DNA of 64,000 bases from Meandrina meandrites. Its lineage: Eukaryota > Cnidaria > Anthozoa > Scleractinia > Meandrinidae. How positions within the stretch are numbered: the first letter of the stretch is position 1; every line of letters begins with the position of its first letter. The stretch is from assembly GCA_963693305.1 (NCBI GenBank), contig OY855912.1, forward strand, positions 9,921,001-9,985,000. The letters are read 5' to 3'. The position numbers were made by a program, and so were the translations under genes. Of this stretch, positions 47,821 through 59,267 are shown piece by piece. Under the pieces are notes generated by a model that saw only the letters and a list, made by a program, of their open reading frames with translations, did no database searches and was not told the origin of the DNA.

Positions 47821-48186
47821 ATGGCTAATGACATATGCCACAATCTTATACATAAATATTGGCAGAACTTCACTGATACCTCAGCAATACCTCACATGGG
47901 AGGTATTTATGTGATTGGAGTAAGGCAGCCACGACAACGGAAAATCACATACCTGTACTTAGGACATTCCATAGATGTCCATGACAGAATACAGCAGCAC
48001 AGATATGGTGACCAGAAGATCGATGATTTTATAAGAAGAAACTACAGACGAAATGGCGGAAAGGATCTGAGAGTAAAGTGGATTCAAGATCCAAACCATA
48101 AGTTTACTGAAGGAAAGTTTCTAAGGTGCATGGAGACAAAGCTTGGGTACGAGCTTAAATACAACATGAACGGTGGAAACAATTAA
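47821..48186 (+). CDS. Stand-alone GIY-YIG nuclease-fold protein, copy B
   Basis: 121 residues, a single coding exon whose ATG immediately follows the acceptor CAACAG. GIY (28-30), YLG (46-48), Arg56, Glu105 and Asn115 are all retained. It differs from copy D at only about eight residues, mostly in the N-terminal 60, but from copy A at many positions. This implies that B and D shared an ancestor more recently or were homogenised. The 3'UTR is interrupted by a 1.46-kb foldback transposon at 48348, which moves the ancestral AATAAA to 49874. An ATTAAA within the transposon could serve instead. Confidence 0.82.
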   Translation: MANDICHNLIHKYWQNFTDTSAIPHMGGIYVIGVRQPRQRKITYLYLGHSIDVHDRIQQHRYGDQKIDDFIRRNYRRNGGKDLRVKWIQDPNHKFTEGKFLRCMETKLGYELKYNMNGGNN

Positions 48187-48347
48187 ATCCACTGTAAAAA
48201 TATATAGTTTAATTTCTTCTTTCATATCCTTAAAGGAGTCATTTCAAATTTGTGTTATTAATGTAAGCGCAGTGTAATTAATTAAGTAAAAAGCCAGAAC
48301 ATGTAAGTAATAATTAAAACTGCTCTGTATAAGTTTTTCAGTAGCAT

Positions 48348-49804
48348 CACAGGCGGCCCGGACGTTGTATTCGATTCTTCAGCCGATAAGACAATGTATG
48401 AGAATACTTTGAACATTGCTCTAAATAGAACTTGTATTAAAGATTTGAATGAAAATGTCTTACACTATGTTTATCTTACGTTATTTTGACATTTCTGTGC
48501 TCCTGGAGTGGGTTTAAAGCTGTTAAGACGAAATTTTCATTCTCAGGTGTGCTTTCCCTAAAGAGAAACGAAAGGCAGGCGACCTAGTTCGCCAACGGTC
48601 CGCACTCGAAGCTCCATAAATCCCACAAAAATGGTTGAATCTCGCCAAAATTGCTTCAATACAGCCGTCGATAATTCTTCTTTCGATTTCCTTCACCTAA
48701 GGTTCCAAAGTTTATCTAAACCGCCCGAAAAGCGCTCGTTTTCGAGCGCTGGGTTTCCATTTTTGCAATGTCTGAATGCGTGGTCAGTTATCTTGGGCAC
48801 AAGATTCAAATTTTAGCTTCGCGACCGTGCCATAGCGACAAAAATCACCCTCAACCGTGGGGAGGCACAGGGCAATTTGCGTCATGTAAAATACACCGTG
48901 TGATGGTCCCTGGGGAAATTTCACCGGAAACGGCGGGAAATATCTGAACTCACTGCGTACAGCTTTACACTTGTTAACTAAAAACACACTTGGCAAAACA
49001 CAACTAGCGAACTGATTTTAGCGCTTAGAAGCACAGTTGAAATAAGCTTCAACTAAGAAAGACTCTAACCAGCAAAATGCAAGGTCAGTAAATACACACA
49101 CCTGGCAAACTGATTTCAGCGCTAAGGAGCACTGCTGAAAGCTTTAGTTCAACTAAGAAACATTCTCTAAGCAACCGGGAACCGATCTGAGTTTACGCGC
49201 TATCTCAGAGATTTCCCGCCTTTTCCGATGAAATTTCCCCAGCGACCATCGCACGGTGTATTTTACAAGACGCAAATTGCTCTGTGCCTCCCCATGGTTG
49301 ATGGAGATTTTTGTCGCTATGGCGTGGTCGCTAAGCTGAAATTTGAATCTTGTGCCCAAGATAACTGACCACGCATTCAGACATTGCAAAAATGGAAACC
49401 CAGCGCTCGAAAACGAGCGCTTTTCGGGCGGTTTAGATAAACTTTGGAACCTTAGGTGAAGGAAATCGAAAGAAGAATTATCGACGGCTGTATTGAAGCA
49501 ATTTTGGCGAGATTCAACCATTTTTGTGGGATTTATGGAGCTTCGAGTGCGGACCGTTGGCGAACTAGGTCGCCTGCCTTTCGTTTCTCTTTAGGGAAAG
49601 CACACCTGAGAATGAAAATTTCGTCTTAACAGCTTTAAACCCACTCCAGGAGCACAGAAATGTCAAAATAACGTAAGATAAACATAGTGTAAGACATTTT
49701 CATTCAAATCTTTAATACAAGTTCTATTTAGAGCAATGTTCAAAGTATTCTCATACATTGTCTTATCGGCTGAAGAATCGAATACAACGTCTGGGCCGCC
49801 TGTG
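48348..49804. mobile_element. 1,457-bp foldback transposon with ~600-bp arms
   Basis: The ends are CACAGGCGGCCC and GGGCCGCCTGTG, flanked by a 7-bp duplication GTAGCAT (48341-48347 and 49805-49811). The arms are close to identical for the first ~470 bp and more divergent inward. The central ~180 bp contains two ~80-bp direct repeats (GCAAACTGATTTCAGCGC-like). Unit D has the uninserted sequence AGTAGCGTTTGGTTGC at about 63337. The open frame seen in each arm (48631-48816 + and 49521-49153 -) is the same sequence and encodes nothing I recognise; no transposase was found. Confidence 0.9.
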
Positions 49805-49873
49805 GTAGCATTTGGTTGCATCTGCAATATTTCACCTTAGAGGTTATATTCAAGTCTAGACTAAATTGTGAAC

Positions 49874-49879
49874 AATAAA
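49874..49879 (+). terminator. Displaced poly(A) signal of GIY-YIG copy B
   Basis: AATAAA in GAACAATAAACCGCCC, identical to the signal at 63407 of copy D but pushed about 1.46 kb downstream by the foldback insertion. Confidence 0.5.
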
Positions 49880-50219
49880 CCGCCCTTGAAGTTATTCCTG
49901 TGTTTTCTCTAAGTAGACCATTAAGTGCAGCGTTGAATGAATTTGTGAACTTTGCCGTACCCGCGATTTCAGGGGAAAAAACCCTTTTTTGTCTCAAAGT
50001 AATTTAATTAAAACATTGAAGAAGTAGCAGTAGTAGACAACCGTCTGGTCCATCTCGTAAGATCATGTTAGCGCTTTGGTCGATCAAGATTAGTCATGAT
50101 TTGTCCTTTTGAGGGCGGCGTCTGGAGTGGCTCAGCGATACAATCCTTGCATGACAAGTTGCTGTGGAGTGTGGATCTAATCGAGGGCCTGAGTTTGCTG
50201 ACTCTGCTTCCTGCGTTGT

Positions 50220-50510
50220 CTACGCTTTCGCTTAAGATATTGCATCATATAATCGAATACAACAAAAAATTCTCAAATCGAGGACCAGAGTTCATAAAGG
50301 GAAAAATCCCTTTACTTTGTTTACAGCTATTACAACTGTAAATGAAACTTCTGAGCAGGGAAATAACCCTTTACTGATCGGCCAATCAGATTTTAGAATC
50401 TTGAAGAGAGGTTTTTGCTATTGGCCAGAAAGAAGGGGCAAATTAAACATGATGTCATTGCAGCCAAGGCCAAGGCCTTGATTGGGGCTATATATTCGGA
50501 TCCTGTAACG
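50220..50510 (+). promoter_or_regulatory. Orphan unit C promoter
   Basis: AAAGGGAAAAATCCCTTT (about 50298), AGGGAAATAACCCTTT (about 50357), GATCGGCCAATCAG, CTATTGGCCAG and the TATA box TATATATT (50489-50496) are all intact and close to those of B and D. Confidence 0.6.
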
Positions 50511-50519
50511 CGCCAAGTT

Positions 50520-51172
50520 CAAAATCAGTAAACACTCCGAAGAAAACGTTTTTATCCTCAAGATAGAATCGAGCTGAGTTGAGAAAGCTCCAGGTAAGCT
50601 ACTTGATTCTTCTTGTCGTTCCATAGCATTACTACTTTATTTCAACAGACACTAGAAGTGAAAACGATCAATTAAATGCCCACACACTGTAAAGCGTTAG
50701 TCGGGCGTCAATTCAACGTTGTATAAATGAATGTAGCGGTCGAGAAACGATGTTTTCGTATTCAGTTGTGATTTATTTCAGATGAAATTTTGACCACGTA
50801 CGAGCGGTGTCATGTTTTCGTAGTTCGTCGAGCTCGAAGCGAAAAAAGCGCGCAAGCGGAAAATGGCCGTTGAGAATCCATTTTTCACTGGCGCTCGTTT
50901 TTCGCTTCACGCGCGGCGGACTAAATTGGGACTGCTACAATGTTCTATTGTAACACGGGCAAGTTCTATCACTAGTAAAGCCTTTTATCGGCCTTGGAGT
51001 TTGAGCTAGTTAGCCCTCGCTAGCAAAGGGGGCACGGGCAAACAAAGCAGTATTTACTGTCCAACTTGCACTGACCAACTTGTTTCTTTATACAGCGCAT
51101 AAGAAGCCGCGACAGCGAATCCTGTGAGGTAAAACGTGAAGTCTCGTGAAGTCTGATCTGTTTTCTAAGAAG
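50520..51172 (+). other. Leader exons of unit C with no nuclease exon following
   Basis: Exon 1 runs from about 50520 to 50593 (donor GTAAGC). Exon 2 is 51096-51172 (acceptor TACAG, donor GTAACA). Homology to B and D continues to about 51440 and then stops, before the position where the nuclease exon should be. It may give a non-coding transcript or splice to a downstream exon. Confidence 0.5.
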
Positions 51173-51596
51173 GTAACAACAAACAACAGCCTTCTTTTCA
51201 CATTTGCTTCCTTCGATCGAGATATATACTGGCTTAATCATGGCCACGCATTAATTTATATATTGATTTCTCGACTGGCTGAAGAAGCTGTCGCCGGTGT
51301 ATTGCTCCATTGATAAAGCCACCTAGCCACATACCTTTCCTGTGTACTGTGTGCTCGAATCGGATACTAGTCTAGTAAGAAGGATGATTTCTCAGAACCT
51401 GTTTCCTCAAGCGTGAAAGTATCTTTCCCAGAAAGAGTTGGAAAGGAATCTAGGTTAATGTTATTCACTGATGAATACCCTCATATGAAATCAAAAATCC
51501 TCCTATGGACAAAAAGTTAACGAACAGATCGTTATACTGAGTTCGACTCAACATGAAAAAAATTTGAATGCATTTAACCTTACTAAGAAATTAAAG

Positions 51597-53428
51597 CAAT
51601 CACTGGAACCATTTCCTAGAAAAACAGGAAGAACATGGCATTCTGCCAGAATCCATCAGGCATAAAAGCAATGTATTCTACGTTACTTTTTTGTTCAAAA
51701 AGAGTGACAAATAAACCATTTCACTTCATCGGCATTTCTGTCAAATCTGTCAATCACATGTACAATAAAGCTCCTTGTTGTAGCCAATAAAATTCGAAAT
51801 CATGTAACATAAGGTGTTTCTTATTGGTCAGAAGTTGATAAGACCTTGTGACGTATAAATAGAGAAATAATATATGTAATATATGGAAAACTTCAAACAC
51901 TTTCCTCGGAGCTCAGGTAAGTTTCTTTGCTGCTTTACGCTATAACCGTTAATTCATTTGGGCGGGAAGATTGTATAAATTTATTTGTGAAAGGGCAACT
52001 GGAGAACGACAAAATCATGTTGTTATGTATACCTGGCTCTGTATTTTAGATCGATCTTTTCCCGTTTTGATATCAATTCAGTTAGAAACAATTCAAACCG
52101 TTAGGCTGAAATGAGGACAAATGAGTGAGTTAATTTGGGCGGGAATATTCAATGATGAGGCTATGTGCCGCGTTATATTACGTCGTCAATAAAGTGAAGT
52201 GGATTGGAGTGTATTATTATCAAACAAGCTAAAAATGACTGAACTAAGCAGTGGTTTACGTTCTGATATCAAGTTTAGAAACAATCCAAAACTTTTGAAT
52301 AAATTCTGCAGCCTCAATGAATCAGTTACTTTGAGCGGGAAGATTTTTATCTTTAATGATGACGCCACAAGCCACAGTTATATTACATCGCCAATACAAT
52401 TTAAAACAAATTGGAGTGCACAAGATTAAATTACAATCGAACAAGCTTGAAATAAGCAATCGTTTGCGATCGGCAACAATGCCAATAGCTATAATGTTTT
52501 TTTTAATTAGCACAGTGCAACAAGATGCATCAGTACTGAGCGAACCATAATGGACAGCTTGATATCCTTGATTTTAAAATGTCTTCATGAATGAATGCCA
52601 CGACACAATGAAACCTTGAACACAACGAGCGTCCAGTTTTAAGATAATACAAAGTACAAATCTAACTATGGAACCGACCATGTTACGACGAGAGCCGCAC
52701 ATGCAGTTGCTTTCAATTGATTGTTGCGATTCACTTGACCGCTTTCAACACTGAATTGAAATTTATTTTCTCTGATTGCTGGACTATAAATTGACATCAA
52801 TTTTATAGGCTGTTCCTTTTTTTTAGATCGATCTTGGATTCTAGTTCTGTCCTGTTTCTTCGAAATTTGCGTTTTCTCATTGACATGTTAAAGTCTGTTT
52901 AATTTCTTGCCTATAACACTTGGCACAAAAAACAGCAGCGCATTTCATGTCGGTGGTAATTTGACATTTAAGTAACGAATATTGCGTTTTATAAGTACGT
53001 TTATAGTCACTCTTGGTCATTCTTTACTTGTCGATTTTTTTTTTAATCAGTTGACAAAAACCATCAAAAAATCAGTGCTGTATAATTTTTCTTCGTAGGA
53101 AAAGTTGAAGAGGCCTCGTGACTTTCAAGTCTAAAGTTTAAAGTCAAGTCTAAGCTGATTGTTTCCTTCCTTAGCGAGGTGAGTGAGCAGTTTATGTACA
53201 GCAATTTTCGAACTTTCGCTTGGTATCCGATACAGTCTAAATCGTCAGGCTCCATATGGTTACATAAGCTTGAATCGTTCTTTAATGTAAAGCAGCAGAA
53301 GCTTTGGCGTTTAATGTGTAGTTTTAAAAAAATAGTTTGTTGATATCTGTGTACTTGAAAAGCGTTGAATATTTATTAAATTTCAATTAGTAATAAGACG
53401 TATGTTTTGGAATGACCCATTACACTAA
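51597..53428 (+). repeat. Tandem promoter/leader unit U1
   Basis: It carries CCAAT and ATTGGTCAG elements, a TATA box TATAAATA (51854-51861), a short exon-like segment ending at GTAAGT (about 51914), and a second exon-like segment at 53099-53178 (acceptor TTCGTAG, donor GTGAGT). The layout mirrors the GIY-YIG units but the sequence is different. No coding exon follows directly. The shared 63-codon minus-strand frame (53064-53255) looks like a passive by-product. Confidence 0.55.
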
Positions 53429-53431
53429 TCA

Positions 53432-55492
53432 ATCACTGTGACAATTTCCTAGAAAAACAACAAAGACAGGGCATTCTGCCACAAAAAAATTTCAGCTTTA
53501 ACGGCATTTCTGTCAATCTGTCAATCACAGGTACAGTCAATCCCTCGGTTGTAGTTGTAGCCAATAACATTCGAAATCATGTAAAAAAGCTTTCTTATTG
53601 GTCAGAATTTGAATAGACCGACGTATAAACAAAAATAATATATTTAGAAACATACACTTCAGAAATGTTCAGACACATGCTAATTGATGTCAGGTAAGGT
53701 TCTTTGCTGCTTTACACCATAACCGTTAATTTATTTGGGCGGGAAGATAATATAAACTCACCGGTAAAAAGGCAAAATCATGTTGTTACCTGGCTCGATC
53801 TGTATTGTAGATCGATCTGTTTTAGGTTTAATATCAGTTCCAGAAATTAACAGTTCAAAATGAAGCCTAAACCTTCCTTTTCTACAGCTGTATGTTATAA
53901 ACAAACAAGTTACTGGGTAGTAATAATGTAAATATAAATCGAGCCAGTGGCGGTTTAAATTTTGATACTAGGGACCTCGAAAATACGACGGCGACACTGA
54001 CGACAACGTCGACTAAAAATGAATTCATAGTTTTAATTCACTTAGCATTTTCGCAACTATCCCAATTTATTTAGTGCATTCATTTTTGTCAGAACTTATC
54101 TCTAGCTGAATATGTAATTAAGGGCATGATTAAATTCAAAGATTTAAATTGGAAAGTTACATGTATATTGGAAAAACAGAGTTAATTTCCACAGTGTTAT
54201 AGCAATTTTTAAGTTCAGGTTCCTTTTAATTTTTGCTCGACCAGGAGGTCTCGATTTACAGTCGAAACCGAAGAAGCGTGAACGCCAAAAATTATTTCTG
54301 GAATGTTTATTGCTCTACGACCAATCAGATTCGAGACGTTACCGCAACAAACCGCAACAGTAATTAGCTCAAAGGTTCCGATTCTTTTATCGCGAAACGA
54401 CTTTTTCGTCTACATTAAGTCTTGAGATCACCACCGATTAACAAACTCTGGAATTATTAATTTTCTTCTATTTCAGAGTTGAAGTATAATCAAAGAATAA
54501 CTTTAAAAAAATACGGCCTATCCGGATAGGCCGTACTTTTTTTAAAAAATAATCAAAAATTCTATTCTGCTTCCAGACGCGCTGTCTAGCCATGTCTGTT
54601 CGATTATTTTTCTCTTTTCAGTATTTATCGTATTTGTCAACATCTCTGAAACGCAAAAAGATATTTGGACAAGATAACACCATTCTTCTGCATTTCGAAA
54701 GGCCTCTCAAATAAGCAGAAAATATTTTTCATGTCATATACACTTTAAAAATAAACATAGTCACGTTTAAGCCAAATTTGAGCTTTGAATGCGCGATTCA
54801 CTTGACCGCTCTCAACACTGAATTGAAATTTATTTTCTCCGATTGCTGGACTATAAATTGACATCAATTTTATAGGCTGTCCCTTTTATATAGATCGATC
54901 TTGGATTTTAGTTCTGTCCTGTTTCTTCGAAATTTGCGTTTTCTCATTGACATGTTGAAGTCTGTTTAATTTCTTGCCTATAACACTTGGCACAAAAAAC
55001 AGCAGCGCATTTCATGTCAGTGGTAATTTGACATTTAAGTAACGAATATTGCGTTTTATAAGTACGTTTATACGTCACTCTTGGTCATTCTTTACTTGCC
55101 GATTTTTTTAATCAGTTGACAAAAACCATCAAAAAATCAGTGCTGTATAATTTTTCTTCGTAGGAAAAGTTGAAGAGGCCTCGCGACTTTCAAGTCTAAA
55201 GTTTAAAGTCAAGTCTAAGCTGATTGTTTCCTTCCTTAGCGAGGTGAGTGAGCAGTTTATGTACAGCAATTTTCGAACTTTCGCTTGGTATCCGATACAG
55301 TCTAAATCGTCAGGCTCCATATGGTTACATAAGCTTGAATCGTTCTTTAATGTAAAGCAACAGAAGCTTTGGCGTTTAATGTGTAGTTTTAAAAAAATAG
55401 TTTGTTGATATCTATGTACTTGAAAAGTGTTGATTATTCATTAAATTTCAATTAGTAATAAGACGTATGTTTTGGAATGACCCATTACACTA
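53432..55492 (+). repeat. Tandem promoter/leader unit U2
   Basis: A second copy of U1. The TATA-like box is at 53634-53640, the first donor GTAAGG at about 53695, and the second exon-like segment at 55164-55243. The last ~700 bp (54793-55492) are nearly identical to 52726-53428, so the duplication is recent. The middle contains unique sequence, including a hairpin (54507-54546). Confidence 0.65.
54507..54546. repeat. Near-perfect hairpin
   Basis: AAAAAATACGGCCTATCC pairs with GGATAGGCCGTACTTTTTT with almost no loop. It could be the remnant of a foldback element. Confidence 0.75.
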
Positions 55493-56390
55493 GAATATAA
55501 AGGTGTTGTTTTAGCTCTTTTTGAACTCTTAAACAATGTATTTTCGTTGCGCATTTTTCCAAATTACACAACGAGGATCGAAAGTGTCCATGTACAGGCG
55601 CGGATCTAGGAAAAAAGTTGACCGATTTACAAAAAAACGAGTGGCGAAGGCGCAAGCTCCTAGGGGGTGCATGTGTTTCCCGGAGTAAATTTTTCGATTC
55701 TAACTTCCTAAACTCCCGTCAATCTGACGTAATATTTGATAGTTCCATTCTCCTTGGATGAAGTTTTACAAAACGGCGGACTATTTTGTCAATGGCAATG
55801 TCTGTTTTGTAGTGGATATGTAACAAAGCAACTTTTTGTTGATGTTTGACTTTCCTCAGAAGACTTAAGTCGCTTGGCAGCGGGACTGTCATTACTCACG
55901 ACCTCTACAAAAAAAAACAATTTTCCAAAAGCTAAGTAATATATAGATTTAGGCAGGCCTAAAAGCGGAGCTCCCATTTATTATTACCAAATAAGTAGCC
56001 ACACTATTTCTAAGCTTATACAGTGGTACAAAATAAATTAGCTTTTAATCGCTCATTGTTAAACTTTTAGGTATAAAATATCTTACATGTAAAAGCCTCT
56101 CATGGTTTTGTTGACGAAGCGATATTTCGAGGCTAAACCGAAATTGACGAGTGCACTTTGTTCCTCGCGTACGCACGTAGAGCACACAAGAGATCTTTGT
56201 AAAACTTTTTACAACGTTTACTGTACACTAATTAATACATCTGTATGAGTTATTCAATGTAAAAAGGACCTTGATCTTGTTTTGATTTAATACAAAACAG
56301 TAAGGGCAAAAAATCAACTCAAGGCAAAAACAAAGTACAGAAAAACAAAGTAAATCGCTGCTAAACACAGTAAACCAAATGAACTCACAC
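55493..56390. other. Intergenic, repeat remnants
   Basis: GGCGCGGATCTAGG at about 55598 looks like the end of a dispersed DNA element, followed by about 90 bp of similar character. No gene seen. Confidence 0.4.
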
Positions 56391-56394
56391 CACG

Positions 56395-56820
56395 GCAAAC
56401 CACAGGCTTCCCAAGCTCAAAAGTCGTCTTTTTGATGTGTTTTTGAGAGCCCTTCGGTGGCCGACTCTACATACGTGTTGTAAATAACTATCTATTTTGA
56501 ACTAAAGTTTACCTATCTCAAATGTGTCGCTTACTTGTGTCTTGTGCCAACGACTTCGAATAACTTCGCTAAATGGCGTCGGAATGGCTTCAAATTCGGC
56601 ACAAGACACAAGTAAGCGACACATTTGAGGTAGGTAAACTTAATTTCAAAATAGATAGCTATTTACCCGATTTTAGAGAATCCCTGATTTTCCCATACAT
56701 TTCTCTGTATACACAAGCTGTCGCATACACTACGTATGTAGAGTCGGCCGCCGAAGGGCTCTCAAAAACATATCAAAAAGACGACTTTTGAGCTTGGGAA
56801 GCCTGTGGGCAAACTGAGAA
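56395..56820. repeat. Inverted repeat with unequal arms
   Basis: The left arm (about 56405-56553) and right arm (about 56599-56813) share CACAGGCTTCCCAAGCTC, AGTCGTCTTTTTGAT, GAGAGCCCTTCGG, and AAATGTGTCGCTTACTTGTG in inverse order. The left arm lacks about 70 bp present in the right. The centre contains ATGGCGTCGGAATGG. Confidence 0.8.
56573..56791 (+). CDS. Hypothetical ORF in an inverted repeat
   Basis: A 72-codon frame with good start context (AAATGGCG) begins MASEWLQIRHK in the centre of the inverted repeat and runs through its right arm. A GTAGGT donor after codon 19 (DTFE) offers an alternative: a short first coding exon. No family is recognised. The left arm carries the complementary sequence, so a rearranged gene 5' end is possible. 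Confidence 0.25.
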   Translation: MASEWLQIRHKTQVSDTFEVGKLNFKIDSYLPDFRESLIFPYISLYTQAVAYTTYVESAAEGLSKTYQKDDF

Positions 56821-56824
56821 AATC

Positions 56825-58550
56825 ACGGCAGCAAAACAAACTCTGCAAATTGATGGTGCCGGTTTTGTAAGTCAGATTTTGTGTAAGAATTGTGACAGTT
56901 TGTGATTTGGGAAGTTGTGCACGCTAACTTAGAATAAAGCTTACAATGTTGTTTTGAACCGTCCTCTGTCTTTTCGCTGCGGTTTGGTTGCATGATAATA
57001 ATCTAATTCTGTTTTATCGTATGCGTTGCTATATACCTAAGGGAATTTTATGCAGAGAACTGATTCAATTTTCTTCATTTCTGGTAAGCAAATATGCGGT
57101 AGGTAAAGCCCGGGAGGTAAAGTCTGAACTCACTCAGCCAAACACAGGTAACTCGCAACGAAATCGGCGAAATATATATTGGTTTACCCGTACAAGATTT
57201 CAAGATCATTTCAACGCACTCGCTGATAAGAGAAACAAAACAAATGCAATCGAGTATCAAAAAGAGCGGTTGGATAATAGATCACTTAAAAATATTTTGG
57301 TGTGCAGTATCGCTGAGTAGTTTTACTCGTTTTTGTTTGCAGGATTTTTCCGTGTAGTTTGTAATTTACAAATCGAAATCGTGATTTTGATGCGTGAAGC
57401 TTGATAATTTAATATTGTTTTCAAAATCCAATAATGAAAATCACAGTTAACTCGACTAAAACACAAAACAATTAGTCCAAATGAACTATATAAAATGTAC
57501 AAACATGAACAAGTTTGAAAGCAGCATTAAGCTTAATTGAATTGTAAGCTTAAATATTTACGAAGATGCAAAACCGACACAACTTCAAATTCGCTCATAA
57601 ATGAAGTATAAACAGATTCTCATGCACAACAAAAAAAAGACTTATGCTTAGTGCATACATTTACGTTTGTTACCTCATGTTGTAAGCTTACTCCAACACC
57701 ACCGACATATAAGTTTCAAATAAGTTCTTACAGTGTGTTGAATTATCGGCGAAGATCGATCTCTCCTTTCCTTTCGGTGTAGCTGTTAGGTCTGTTAGCA
57801 GTCTTTTGTCCATCACTTAGTGAACTTCACCGGCACTGAGCTCACTTTTATTCCAGCTCAACGTCAGCTCAATTAACTTTTCAGCAGCTTTTCAGCCAAG
57901 GTCAGCCGCAGTGCTTCAACTCTCGGTGTTTTCCGATGTATATCATATTCAAGTGGGCAATTATTTCGGATCATCCCGTTAAGCGGTTGTCCTAAATCAT
58001 TTGGCATGAGGTTTCCATAAAGTTGATGAGTAAATAGAGTGAGAAATATTCACGAAGAACGGTATGTTTTCCAGCATGCTCGTACCAACTATTTTAGCGC
58101 CTTTTCATACAATCGCTTCGTTTAAGTTGCAATGTTATGTCCAGATCATAAGAAAACACGAGAAAGTGACACAGTGTTTTAACAAATTTCTACGACAAAT
58201 AAGTTAATTCTCGACAAACCAAAAAATGTTTTTGTGTTACTTTTTGCCAGAGAAGGACTCCAAATCAAGGACAAAGACAAACTCGTCCCCAGCCCTAATC
58301 CGTGCGTACGGACGTACGGACGTGACATCCAAATTTTCTGGGCTTGATGGGTTCACTAAATTGTATAGCAATGGTGCTCCGCCCGCGGACGCCTTCGGCG
58401 CCCGCGGGAGCTCCGCTATTATGTTTCACATTGTGTAGGCCAGGAAATTTTAGGTCATCTTGAAAATGTGTTATACCTTCTAGTCCACAACTATCCCTTT
58501 CGTGTAACAACCGATCTCTTTCAGTGCTAGAACGCTTTTGCTCTGCAAAG
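56825..58550. other. Intergenic, no gene seen
   Basis: The 110-codon frame at 56988-57320 has no recognisable domain. A GC-rich hairpin (GCGGACGCC/GGCGCCCGC, about 58384-58405) looks like a MITE end. Confidence 0.45.
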
Positions 58551-58656
58551 GTAATCGTATGTTTAAACATCAGCAAATTTTAAAGACAACGCCAAGCGCG
58601 TGCGTACCGAGCGAAAAGAAAATTCAGTAAAATTGATTTGTTCCGTCTCAAACATT

Positions 58657-58917
58657 ATGAATAAATACAAACTAACCTTTCCTCCTGAAGTAGACAGTGA
58701 TTTGTGGCATCTTTCCTTTCACGCTTTTGTTGAAGTCGCTGTTCAAAGATGTAGAATTGCACAAATCGGCCGGGAAATCAAACTGTACTTTGACCGCAAT
58801 ATGCGTGTGGCGAATCAGCGATCATATGATCGCGTGACCGCCATTTGGGGCCGGGAGAAAAGTGGTCCTCCGGTTGTAAAATTCTACGGCCACAACGTGT
58901 CTATGGCCAGTAATTGA
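58657..58917 (+). CDS. Hypothetical 86-residue ORF
   Basis: It starts MNKYKLTFPPEVDSDLW and contains FHAFVEVAVQRCRIAQIGRE and YDRVTAIWGREKSGPPVVKF. The composition is convincingly protein-like, but I recognise no family. The frame is open 19 codons further upstream to a GTG. It may be an exon of the gene that continues at 59028; no good phase-compatible donor was found to join them. Confidence 0.45.
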   Translation: MNKYKLTFPPEVDSDLWHLSFHAFVEVAVQRCRIAQIGREIKLYFDRNMRVANQRSYDRVTAIWGREKSGPPVVKFYGHNVSMASN

Positions 58918-59027
58918 CAAAAAAGATTAAATTAAAAATAAATGTCCAAACTATTTTCGAGAACCGACTTTGAACTAACAGCAGTTTTTAATTTTTTAGG
59001 AAAATTCTGACCGATTTCCGTAAAAGG

Positions 59028-59267
59028 ATGGAAGCCAGTATCAATTATCCGAACCCTTATGCTTCTCTTGCCACCAAGTCACCGGTAATAGCCAGTATGC
59101 ATCATCCGAACCCTTATGCTTCTCTTGCCACCAAGTCACCGGTAATGGCCTGTAATGCTCTCGCGTATCAACCACAAGGGCAGATGGCTTACAGTTTATG
59201 TCAACAACCATGTAATGAGGCACGAAGTCCTACGCCACTGATAAACATTGTAGGAAAAAAATATTAA
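59028..59267 (+). CDS. Hypothetical small protein with a 19-residue repeat
   Basis: 79 residues. A pyrimidine-rich acceptor ending TTTTTTAG lies about 25 bp before the ATG, whose context is AAAGGATGG. Residues YPNPYASLATKSPV recur 19 residues later as HPNPYASLATKSPV (a 57-bp DNA duplication). The rest is rich in Ala, Gln, Cys and Pro. No domain or signal peptide seen. AATAAA at 59676 would end the transcript. The layout, leader plus one small coding exon, resembles that of the GIY-YIG genes. Units U1/U2 could supply the leaders. Confidence 0.45.
   Translation: MEASINYPNPYASLATKSPVIASMHHPNPYASLATKSPVMACNALAYQPQGQMAYSLCQQPCNEARSPTPLINIVGKKY

Noticed and set aside
53064..55320. Identical 63-codon minus-strand frames in U1 and U2
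   Set aside because: Conservation is explained by the recent DNA duplication. The frames run antisense to the exon-like segments and have no recognisable domain.
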